DNA of 64,000 bases from Cytobacillus oceanisediminis (GTDB taxonomy: Bacteria > Bacillota > Bacilli > Bacillales > Cytobacillaceae), in the NCBI RefSeq assembly GCF_007830235.1, contig NZ_VLKI01000022.1, forward strand, positions 1 to 64,000, read 5' to 3'. Position numbers and translations under genes: made by a program. Under the pieces are notes generated by a model. That model did not search any database and was not told where the DNA came from. It was given only the letters and a program-made list of their open reading frames with translations. Positions 23,875-31,759 of the stretch are shown piece by piece. Every line of letters starts with the position of its first letter. Positions within the stretch are counted from its first letter, which is position 1.

Positions 23875-24264
23875 CAGTGATTAAAATGGCTCGAAAGCAA
23901 CAAACTTTGCGAAAACAGGTTTCTGTTAAACTTCAAAAGCCTCACTTTCTCGGATCCGCTTCCCTCCCCGGCTCTCTCCCTGTTATTGGTCTCTCTTGGA
24001 CAGGAGAATCACGAACCATCCGCTCCAATCATTTAAGAAGCTAAATCAGCACCCATTTTTGCCCATAATTCAATTTTAGGAAAATATTTTTTACTGACAT
24101 TTTTGAAATTGTTGAATTCTTAATCTTTTGATAATTTGACTAAAATAAAATTTGAATTTTCATACAACTTTGCGGATGATAGATTTCTTACCCTGACACT
24201 ATAATGAATCTACAAACGAAATACCTGAAAATTAAATACTGGTTTGGTAGGAGGGAGCACCACC
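23875..24264. other. Intergenic region and doeA promoter area
   Basis: Contains the second repeat piece, the motif AATTTTCATACAA (24155-24167), inverted relative to that upstream of eutB, and a -10-like TATAAT (24200-24205) without a good -35, as expected of an activator-dependent promoter. Confidence 0.45.
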
Positions 24265-25452
24265 ATGTCATTTGGAACAGCAGAGTATAAAAAGAGAATC
24301 TTGAAAACAAAAGAAAGAATGGCAGCAGAAGGGATTGAAGTTTTGCTTATTACGGATCCCGCTAATATGAATTATTTATCCGGTTATGACGGATGGTCCT
24401 TCTATGTGCATCAAATGCTTATCATCATCATTGATGAAGAACAGCCGATTTGGATTGGCAGGGGACAGGATGCAAATGGAGCCAAAGTAACGACATGGCT
24501 TTATCATGAAAATATCATTCCCTACCCTGACGATTATGTACAATCTGAAACCAAACATCCAATGGATTTTGTAGCAGATATTTTAAAGCAAATCGGACAG
24601 CAAAACCGTTTTATCGGTGTTGAGATGGAAAACTATTATTTCACTGCAAAATGCTATGAGCAACTGAAAAAGGGACTTCCGAATGCTAGTTTCCGCGATG
24701 CATCCCTGCTGGTAAACTGGGTCCGCATTATAAAGTCCGAAACAGAGATTGAGTATATGAAGCGAGCAGCAAAAATTGTGGAGAAAACAATGGCAGCAGG
24801 AATTGAGCTGGTTAATGAAGGCGTACGGGAATGTGATGTTGCAGCGAAAATCTTTCATACACAAATAACAGGCACGGATGAATTCGGCGGGGACTACCCG
24901 GCGATCATGCCTCTTCTCCCATCAGGAGAAAGAACTTCCACTCCGCATTTAACCTGGACGGACCAGCGTTATAAATCAGGCGAGCTTGTGATTCTGGAAC
25001 TGGCCGGATGCTATAAGCGCTATCATTCCCCTCTTGCTAGAACCGTCCATATCGGCCAGCCTTCCGAAAAAATTAAAGCACTTTCGGAAGTAGTTGTCGA
25101 AGGATTGAACGCTTGTCTCGATATGATTAAGCCAGGGATTGCCTGCGAAGAAATTGAGGAAGCATGGAGAAAATCGATTGAAAAGAGCGGAATTATAAAG
25201 GAATCGCGCCTGGGATATTCCATGGGTCTGAACTATCCTCCAGATTGGGGCGAGCATACAGCGAGCATCCGCAAAGGAGATAAAACCATCCTTCAGCCCA
25301 ATATGACATTCCATTTGATCCCGGGTATCTGGCTTGATCAATATGGTTTCGAAGCAAGTGAATCATTCAGGGTAACCGAAAATGGATGCGAAACATTTGC
25401 AGAACTCCCAAGGGACTTATATATAAAAGAAGCATCACTAACAAAAATCTAG
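24265..25452 (+). CDS. doeA: Ectoine hydrolase (DoeA/EutD), peptidase M24 fold
   Basis: A 395-residue creatinase/peptidase-M24 fold enzyme that opens the ectoine ring to N-acetyl-L-2,4-diaminobutyrate. Segments match DoeA from memory: TDPANMNYLSGYDGWSFYVH (about residues 33-52), WIGRGQDANGAKVTTWLYH, FGGDYPAIMPLLPSGE, PHLTW and NYPPDWGEHTASIR. The N-terminal domain is creatinase-like, the rest pita-bread fold. I chose ATG 24265, ten bases after GGAGG; the TTG at 24244 lies before that site. It heads a closely packed set of six genes. Confidence 0.9.
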   Translation: MSFGTAEYKKRILKTKERMAAEGIEVLLITDPANMNYLSGYDGWSFYVHQMLIIIIDEEQPIWIGRGQDANGAKVTTWLYHENIIPYPDDYVQSETKHPMDFVADILKQIGQQNRFIGVEMENYYFTAKCYEQLKKGLPNASFRDASLLVNWVRIIKSETEIEYMKRAAKIVEKTMAAGIELVNEGVRECDVAAKIFHTQITGTDEFGGDYPAIMPLLPSGERTSTPHLTWTDQRYKSGELVILELAGCYKRYHSPLARTVHIGQPSEKIKALSEVVVEGLNACLDMIKPGIACEEIEEAWRKSIEKSGIIKESRLGYSMGLNYPPDWGEHTASIRKGDKTILQPNMTFHLIPGIWLDQYGFEASESFRVTENGCETFAELPRDLYIKEASLTKI

Positions 25453-25468
25453 GAGGTGAAGCGAAGGG

Positions 25469-26473
25469 ATGCTAATTTATACAGAGCAGGAACTTAAACA
25501 GTATGTCCAACTGAACAATGAAGCGATCGCTATTGTGGAAGCAGGATTTACGAAGCTTGCAGAAGATGAAGCCGTCATGCCGCCGATTATGCGTGTGGAC
25601 CTGCACGACCAAAATGGGGAAGTGGATGTCAAAACCGCATATGTAAAAGGGGAAGGCATGTTTGCAATCAAAGTATCTTCCGGATTTTTCAACAATTATA
25701 AGCTTGGACTCCCAAGCGGCAATGGACTTATGCTCTTGATCAGTACTCAAACAGGCATCCCCAAGGCAATGCTGCTGGATAACGGCTATTTGACCGAGGT
25801 ACGGACAGCCGCAGCGGGAGCGATTGCTGCAAACTATCTTTCCCGTGAAAACATTGAAACAGTCGGTGTGATTGGAGCCGGAAGCCAGGCGAGGTACCAG
25901 GCAAGGGCTCTCAAACTCGTACGGAATTTTAAAAGAATCCTGGTTTATTCCAGGTCAGAGGACCGCTCGAGAAAATATGCCGAAGACATGTCCGCCGAAT
26001 TGGGGGTTGAGGTCCAAGTGGCAGAGAGTGCCGAAGTTCTGGTGCGTAACAGTGATACGGTAATTACGACTACTCCGACAAAAGAGCCGGTGATCAAAGC
26101 AGAATGGCTTCACCCCGGACTTCATATTACGGCTATGGGATCAGATGCTGAACATAAGCAGGAGCTTGAAGCAGAAGTTCTTGTCCGGGCGGATAAGCTT
26201 ATATGCGATACAAAAGCACAGTGTGCAAGGCTTGGAGAATTGCATCACGCACTTAACAAAGGAGTATTAACGAATGAATCGCCCATTATTGAACTGGGCC
26301 AATTAACATCCGGAAAGCTAAGCGGGCGGATAAATGACGAGGAAATCACGGTTTGTGATTTAACTGGTACAGGAGTCCAGGATACCGTCATTGCCTTGTT
26401 TGCATACAGCGAAATGGAGAAGCGGGAAATCGGATTGAGAGTTGAGAACAAGAAACTGGTATTAAAAAACTGA
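25469..26473 (+). CDS. eutC: EutC-like ornithine cyclodeaminase family protein
   Basis: A 334-residue NAD-dependent enzyme of the ornithine cyclodeaminase/mu-crystallin family. The NAD motif is ETVGVIGAGSQARYQARALK (about residues 130-150) and the N-terminal substrate region has MPPIMRVDL and KVSSGFFNN. In ectoine-degrading bacteria EutC pairs with EutB in hydroxyectoine use. It follows doeA by 16 bases with a strong AGGAGGTG site and so is in the same operon. The reaction here is not certain. Confidence 0.8.
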   Translation: MLIYTEQELKQYVQLNNEAIAIVEAGFTKLAEDEAVMPPIMRVDLHDQNGEVDVKTAYVKGEGMFAIKVSSGFFNNYKLGLPSGNGLMLLISTQTGIPKAMLLDNGYLTEVRTAAAGAIAANYLSRENIETVGVIGAGSQARYQARALKLVRNFKRILVYSRSEDRSRKYAEDMSAELGVEVQVAESAEVLVRNSDTVITTTPTKEPVIKAEWLHPGLHITAMGSDAEHKQELEAEVLVRADKLICDTKAQCARLGELHHALNKGVLTNESPIIELGQLTSGKLSGRINDEEITVCDLTGTGVQDTVIALFAYSEMEKREIGLRVENKKLVLKN

Positions 26474-26487
26474 GAAGGAGTGATCGT

Positions 26488-27690
26488 ATGGTAAAAGAAA
26501 ATGTTCAGGCAGGTACAAAAGCAGTGTGGGCAGGAGAAAAGGATTATTTGGTGCATGGAGCCACCCAGGTGCCCATCGTACTCAGTGTGGCATATGGATA
26601 TGATGATATGGATGAGTGGTATGATGTGGCGATTGGGAAGAAAAAGGGACATATTTACGGAAGAAATACGAATCCTACCGTACAGGCATTTGAAGATAAA
26701 GTGAAAATTCTGGAAGGCGCCGAAGCAGCGACAAGCTTTTCAACAGGCATGGCTGCGATCAGCAATACATTATCCACGTTTTTGGTGCCGGGCGATCGCA
26801 TTGTATCGATGAAGGACACTTATGGCGGAACGAACAAAATTTTTACGGAATTTCTGCCCCGCCAGCAAATCGATGTGGTTCTTTGCGAAACAGGGAATCA
26901 CGAGCAAATAGAAGCGGAAGTGGCAAAAGGGTGCAAAATTCTTTACCTCGAAACACCGACGAATCCAACCGTCAAGATTACCGACATCGAGCGTATGGCA
27001 AGAGCCGGACACGAATCCGGAGCCATTGTCATTGTGGACAATACATTTGCAACACCAATGAATCAGAATCCCATTTCACTGGGTGTGGATCTTGTTATCC
27101 ACAGTGCTACAAAGTTCCTCGGCGGGCATGCTGATGCACTTGGCGGAGTCGTTTGCGGTCCGCATGAACTTGTGGAAAAAATCTATCACTATCGCGAAAT
27201 CAATGGCGCCACAATGGATCCGATGGCAGCTTATCTGATGATCCGCGGCATGAAAACTCTTCACCTTCGTGTCCGTCAGCAATGTGAAAATGCAATGGCG
27301 CTTGCAAAATACCTGCAGACAAAAGATATGGTGGAATCTGTTTATTATCCAGGGATTGAAACACACCCAAACCATCATATTGCCAAAAAACAAATGAAGG
27401 ATTTTGGCGGTATGCTCAGCTTTGCAGTCAAAGGCGGAGTAGATACAGTCCGTGATTTGCTTCCGAAATTGCAATTCGCCAACCGCGCTGCAAACCTAGG
27501 AGCTGTCGAAACAACAGTAGGGCCGGCACGAACAACCAGTCATGTGGAATGTACGCCTGAGGAGCGTGCAGCGGTTGGCATTCCGGAAGGGTTAATCCGT
27601 GTCTCCTGCGGAATTGAGGAAATTGAGGACATCATTGCAGACTTTGAACAGGCATTTAGCCATGCCGAAAGTGTTTTGCAGGTAAAGTAG
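26488..27690 (+). CDS. Cystathionine gamma-synthase/lyase family PLP enzyme
   Basis: A 400-residue Cys/Met-metabolism PLP enzyme. The PLP lysine lies in DLVIHSATKFLGGHADALGG (about K210), with the tyrosine site GRNTNPTVQAFE and the family loop DNTFATPMNQNP. Family members cleave or replace groups at C-gamma of four-carbon amino acids. In this operon, between EutC and a deacetylase, the obvious C4 substrate is L-2,4-diaminobutyrate, so I infer gamma-elimination or gamma-replacement (perhaps to homoserine). No sulfur-metabolism genes are nearby. Confidence 0.82.
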   Translation: MVKENVQAGTKAVWAGEKDYLVHGATQVPIVLSVAYGYDDMDEWYDVAIGKKKGHIYGRNTNPTVQAFEDKVKILEGAEAATSFSTGMAAISNTLSTFLVPGDRIVSMKDTYGGTNKIFTEFLPRQQIDVVLCETGNHEQIEAEVAKGCKILYLETPTNPTVKITDIERMARAGHESGAIVIVDNTFATPMNQNPISLGVDLVIHSATKFLGGHADALGGVVCGPHELVEKIYHYREINGATMDPMAAYLMIRGMKTLHLRVRQQCENAMALAKYLQTKDMVESVYYPGIETHPNHHIAKKQMKDFGGMLSFAVKGGVDTVRDLLPKLQFANRAANLGAVETTVGPARTTSHVECTPEERAAVGIPEGLIRVSCGIEEIEDIIADFEQAFSHAESVLQVK

Positions 27691-27716
27691 ATTACTAGTT
27701 CCGATTGAGGTGAGAG

Positions 27717-28967
27717 ATGATGTCAGATAATCATCCTATCGTTGAGCAAGCGAATAATTTGGCAGGTCGTCTGGTTGAATGGCGCCGTCATTTTCATCAG
27801 CATCCCGAACTTAGTTTTCAGGAGTTCGGGACCTCCCGTTTTGTTGCAGATGTGCTAAGGGAAATGGATGGAATGGAAGTAGAAACAGGAGTTGGGATTG
27901 AAACAGGAGTAGTGGGCACTTTGACATCGGGGGATGGACCAGCCATTGCACTAAGGGCCGATATGGATGCCTTGCCGATTACGGAGGAAAATAGAACAGG
28001 CTATTCGTCCAAGAATAAAGGTGTGATGCATGCTTGCGGCCATGATGCACATACCTCTATTCTCCTCGGGGCCGCTTCCATCCTCTCGGACCATTTTAAA
28101 AAAGGCGAATTGAAAGGGACGGTTAAATTTATTTTTCAGCCGGCAGAGGAGAGTACCGATGCAAACGGACTTTCCGGTTCTCCGTACATGGTCCGTGCCG
28201 GGGCATATGATCAGGCTGAAGCTGCCCTTGCCCTCCATGTCTGTCCATGGCTTCCTGTAGGGAACGTGCAAATCAGCGATGGCTACAGCATGGCTAATGT
28301 GGATGTTTTTGAAGTGAAAATTTATGGCTCAGGGGGCCACGGGGCTTATCCGGAGCTTGGCACCGATTCTATTTGGATGCTTGGCCCGGTAATGCAGGCA
28401 CTGTATGGAATTACAGCAAGGAGAGTTTCAGCGTTGGATGCTGCAGTTATCAGCATTGGCCAAATTCATGCCGGCACAGCAAGCAACATCATTCCGACAG
28501 AGGCAGTTATTCAGGGTACTATTCGGAGCTATACACCGGAAGTTCGTGATTTTTTGGCATCAGAAATAAAGAAAGCGCTTTCTATAGTGGAGCATTTGGG
28601 GGGAACCTTTTCATTGAATATCCAAAGAGGGGAGCCAGCTTTAAAAAACCATCCTGCCATCAATCAATGGATAACGCAAGCTATCACAAAGACATATCCA
28701 GGCATGGGGATTACTAGACGCCCATTTGGCCTTGGCGGGGAAGACTTTGGCTATGTGACTGAGAAAATTCCAGGATCCATGTTTTTTCTTGGGTGTGCAC
28801 CTCTAGACGGGGGGCAGCGCGATCTTCATACCCCGATTTTTGATTTGGATGAAGCTTGCTTGCCGATCGGAACTGTTATTTTGGCACAAACAGCTGGGAT
28901 GTTTTTAAAAAAGAAAACGAAATTACAAATAGACCAAAATTTGGAGGTGGAAATGCTTGGCACATAA
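27717..28967 (+). CDS. M20-family amidohydrolase, probable N-acetyl-diaminobutyrate deacetylase
   Basis: A 416-residue zinc-type M20 amidohydrolase, related to IAA-amino acid hydrolases and N-acetyl-diaminopimelate deacetylase. Metal ligands are seen in MHACGHDAHTSILLGAA (about residues 104-120) and the catalytic QPAEES; the C-terminal GGEDFGYV is conserved. Standard ectoine clusters use DoeB of the AstE/aspartoacylase family, not M20. Position just after doeA suggests it removes the acetyl group from the DoeA product. This would be a non-orthologous replacement. Confidence 0.8.
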   Translation: MMSDNHPIVEQANNLAGRLVEWRRHFHQHPELSFQEFGTSRFVADVLREMDGMEVETGVGIETGVVGTLTSGDGPAIALRADMDALPITEENRTGYSSKNKGVMHACGHDAHTSILLGAASILSDHFKKGELKGTVKFIFQPAEESTDANGLSGSPYMVRAGAYDQAEAALALHVCPWLPVGNVQISDGYSMANVDVFEVKIYGSGGHGAYPELGTDSIWMLGPVMQALYGITARRVSALDAAVISIGQIHAGTASNIIPTEAVIQGTIRSYTPEVRDFLASEIKKALSIVEHLGGTFSLNIQRGEPALKNHPAINQWITQAITKTYPGMGITRRPFGLGGEDFGYVTEKIPGSMFFLGCAPLDGGQRDLHTPIFDLDEACLPIGTVILAQTAGMFLKKKTKLQIDQNLEVEMLGT

Positions 28968-30012
28968 ATTGGCGTTTATAGGATTTGGGGTTGTTGGCCA
29001 GGGATTGGCGGAAATTTTGCGTGATAAGAAAGAATCGCTTAAACAGAACGAGGGATTTGAAGCTGACATTGTAGCCATTTCCGATTTAATGAAAGGTTCG
29101 ATCTACCATCCAGGGGGACTGGATATCAGTACAGTTTTGCGAGTACTGCAAGAAACAGGGAATTTGGAGAATTATCCGGAAACACCGGGGCTAATCAGGG
29201 GGTGGGACAGCCTCAAAACAATCAAGGATACCAATGCAGATACAGTTATTGAGGTTTCCTATACAGATGTCAAAACCGGCCAGCCCGCCATAAGCCACTG
29301 TAAGGCTGCATTCGAAAAAGGAAAAAATGTGGTGATGACCAATAAAGGACCTGTTGCCCTCGCTTACCGGGAGCTATCTGAAATGGCGGAAAAGCATGGA
29401 GCCTGCTGGGGATTCGAGGGTACGGTCATGAGCGGTACACCAGCACTGCGGATGCCGGCTGCTGCGTTGGCCGGGAATGACATTACGGAAATCCGCGGCA
29501 TATTAAATGGGACAACCAATTATATTCTGACCAAAATGGAACAGGAAGGTGCTTCTTATGAAGCTGCTCTTAAAGAGGCACAAAAGCTCGGCTATGCAGA
29601 GGCAGACCCTACCAGCGATGTAGAGGGCTATGATGCAAGATATAAAATTGTCATTCTCTCCAACCATGTGATGAAAGCTCCTTTATCAGTCGGGGAAGTG
29701 GAATGCAATGGCATTACAGGGATCACTTTAAAGGATATTGAAAAGGCAAAGGCGGAAGGGAAGTGCTGGAAGCTAATTGCAAAAGCCAAAAAGGAAAACG
29801 GCAAGGTTATTGCCTCGATAGCTCCTGAAAAATTGGATGCTGAAGATCCCTTGGCTTCCATCAGAGGCGCTGTCAATGCCATTACGTATCAATGCGATCT
29901 TTTGGGCACAGTCACATTAAGCGGTGCAGGAGCAGGAAAAATAGAGACAGGATTCTCCCTTTTGATTGACTTAATTTCCATTCATCGTGCAAGGCAGCTT
30001 GTTTCAATCTAA
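28957..30012 (+). CDS. Homoserine dehydrogenase family protein
   Basis: A 351-residue NAD(P)-dependent homoserine dehydrogenase without the C-terminal ACT domain. Landmarks: FIGFGVVGQGLAEIL (residues 6-20), NVVMTNKGPVAL, the homoserine site GTVMSGTPALRM and EIRGILNGTTNYILTKM, and catalytic lysine region GYAEADPTSDVEGYDARYK. It starts at TTG 28957, eight bases after GGAGGTGG, and overlaps the end of the M20 gene by 11 bases. A catabolic role, oxidising homoserine to aspartate semialdehyde, is inferred; biosynthesis would normally keep it with thrB/thrC. Confidence 0.85.
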   Translation: MAHKLAFIGFGVVGQGLAEILRDKKESLKQNEGFEADIVAISDLMKGSIYHPGGLDISTVLRVLQETGNLENYPETPGLIRGWDSLKTIKDTNADTVIEVSYTDVKTGQPAISHCKAAFEKGKNVVMTNKGPVALAYRELSEMAEKHGACWGFEGTVMSGTPALRMPAAALAGNDITEIRGILNGTTNYILTKMEQEGASYEAALKEAQKLGYAEADPTSDVEGYDARYKIVILSNHVMKAPLSVGEVECNGITGITLKDIEKAKAEGKCWKLIAKAKKENGKVIASIAPEKLDAEDPLASIRGAVNAITYQCDLLGTVTLSGAGAGKIETGFSLLIDLISIHRARQLVSI

Positions 30013-30033
30013 AACGGAAAGGCGGTAATACGC

Positions 30034-31476
30034 ATGACCACTCAACTAACGGGACAAAGAATGTTTCTCGCAGGGAAATGGAAGACGGGCGAAAGATTAA
30101 TTGAAGTTCGTGATCCGCAGGATAACAGCTTAATTGATACAGTGCCAGCAGCTTCGAAGGAAGATATGCTTAATTGTATTGAAGAAGCGAAAGAGGGGGC
30201 GAAGATTGCTGCTTCCCTGCCTGTCCATCAGCGAATGGCGATTATTAATCGAGCTGCAGACTACATCGAAGCAAAAAAAGAAAAATATGCAAAAACGATT
30301 GCAAAGGAAGGAAGCAAAACTATTCGGGAAGCTTCAAAAGAAGTGGCAAGAGCCATTCAGACCTTCCGGATTAGTGCAGAAGAAGCAAGAAGGATTCATG
30401 GAGAAACCATTCCGTTTGATCAGATGCCCGGGAGTGAAAACCGCCTGGGATACTACCGCCGTTTCCCGATTGGTATTATAGGCGCAATTACGCCCTTTAA
30501 CGATCCATTAAATCTTGTAGCGCATAAGGTGGGTCCCGCCATCGCCTCCGGGAATGCCATTATCGTAAAACCGGCAACAGTAACTCCTCTCAGCGCCCTT
30601 TTAATTGCCGAAGCACTTGAACATGCCGGATTGCCTTCTAAAGTATTATCGGTCATTACTGGCTATGGAAGCGAAATTGGGGATGTTCTTGTAACTCATC
30701 CTGCTGTACGAATGATTACCTTTACTGGCGGCCTGGACGCCGGGGAACAAATTACCCGGAAAGCGGGATTGAAAAAGATAAGTATGGAGCTGGGGTCCAA
30801 TTCTCCTGTCATTGTGCTGGAGGATGCTGATCTGGAAGAGGCTGTTGAATCAACGGTTTCCGGGGCATTTTGGGCAGCAGGTCAAAATTGCCTCGGCGTG
30901 CAAAGAGTTTACATTCAGGATTCTGTTTATGAAGTATTTCAACAGGCATTCGTTTCCAGGACGAATCAATATTGTGTAGGGGATAAGCAATCAGAACTGA
31001 CTGATATGGGGCCGCTTATTACGGAAAAAGAAGCTATCCGGGTTGAAAAAATAGTCAATGAAGCGAAAGAAAAAGGAGCAGCCGTATTAACAGGCGGGAA
31101 AAGGGACGGGGCTTTTTATGCACCTACTATTCTCGAAAATGTCCCGGAAGATTGTACCATTGCTAAAGAAGAAATTTTTGGTCCGGTTGTTCTTTTGTAT
31201 CAAGTATCTTGTCTTGATGAAGCAATCAGTAAATCGAATGACATAAATTATGGCTTGCAGGCCGGAATCTTTACCAAAGATATCGAAAAAGCGCATCAAG
31301 CCATTGCAAAAATGGAGGTAGGCGGAATAATGATCAATGATAGCAGTGACTACCGTATTGATGCGATGCCATTTGGGGGAGTAAAAAATTCAGGGCTAGG
31401 CAGGGAAGGAATTAAATTTTCCATCCAGGAAATGACAGAACCAAAAGTAGTCTGCTTTAAATTATCCAACTATTAG
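30034..31476 (+). CDS. Aldehyde dehydrogenase (DoeC-like)
   Basis: A 480-residue NAD(P)-dependent aldehyde dehydrogenase. The catalytic cysteine is in AAGQNCLGVQRVYI (about C289) and the general base in KISMELGSNSPVIVL. The NAD site GSEIGDVL and FTGGLDAGEQI is normal. In ectoine breakdown DoeC oxidises aspartate semialdehyde to aspartate, and this gene fills that place as the last enzyme of the operon. Succinate-semialdehyde or another aldehyde is possible. Confidence 0.85.
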   Translation: MTTQLTGQRMFLAGKWKTGERLIEVRDPQDNSLIDTVPAASKEDMLNCIEEAKEGAKIAASLPVHQRMAIINRAADYIEAKKEKYAKTIAKEGSKTIREASKEVARAIQTFRISAEEARRIHGETIPFDQMPGSENRLGYYRRFPIGIIGAITPFNDPLNLVAHKVGPAIASGNAIIVKPATVTPLSALLIAEALEHAGLPSKVLSVITGYGSEIGDVLVTHPAVRMITFTGGLDAGEQITRKAGLKKISMELGSNSPVIVLEDADLEEAVESTVSGAFWAAGQNCLGVQRVYIQDSVYEVFQQAFVSRTNQYCVGDKQSELTDMGPLITEKEAIRVEKIVNEAKEKGAAVLTGGKRDGAFYAPTILENVPEDCTIAKEEIFGPVVLLYQVSCLDEAISKSNDINYGLQAGIFTKDIEKAHQAIAKMEVGGIMINDSSDYRIDAMPFGGVKNSGLGREGIKFSIQEMTEPKVVCFKLSNY

Positions 31477-31532
31477 GAATTTTTAAACTGAATACAATCA
31501 GACAGCAGGCAAGCTGCCTGAGTATAGTGTGA

Positions 31533-31575
31533 GGAAGAACAATCCGGCTGCAACGGAGGGTCTTCCTTTCCTTTT
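31533..31575 (+). terminator. Possible terminator between the enzyme operon and the carrier
   Basis: GGAAGA pairs with TCTTCC (31533-31566), then TTTCCTTTT. A second small palindrome, CAGGCAAGCTGCCTG, lies just before it (31506-31520). Confidence 0.5.
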
Positions 31576-31759
31576 AGATAGCTGAAGTCATAATTTATGT
31601 CATTCAACCACATTCATTAACCTTGAAATGCAGACAGGCATTATAAAAAGCTTAGCTCAATCAAACTTGCATAGCCGTTTTCCAGCAGGCACACAAATAC
31701 TTAATCAAAGCTTTAATAGAGCCATATAAAAGAAAAAGACTAATAAGGAGGATTTTATT

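Noticed and set aside
26245-26652. 135-codon open frame across the eutC/PLP gene junction
   Set aside because: Antisense to two well supported genes.
27076-27474. 132-codon open frame opposite the PLP gene
   Set aside because: Antisense shadow of a clear family member; no ribosome site.
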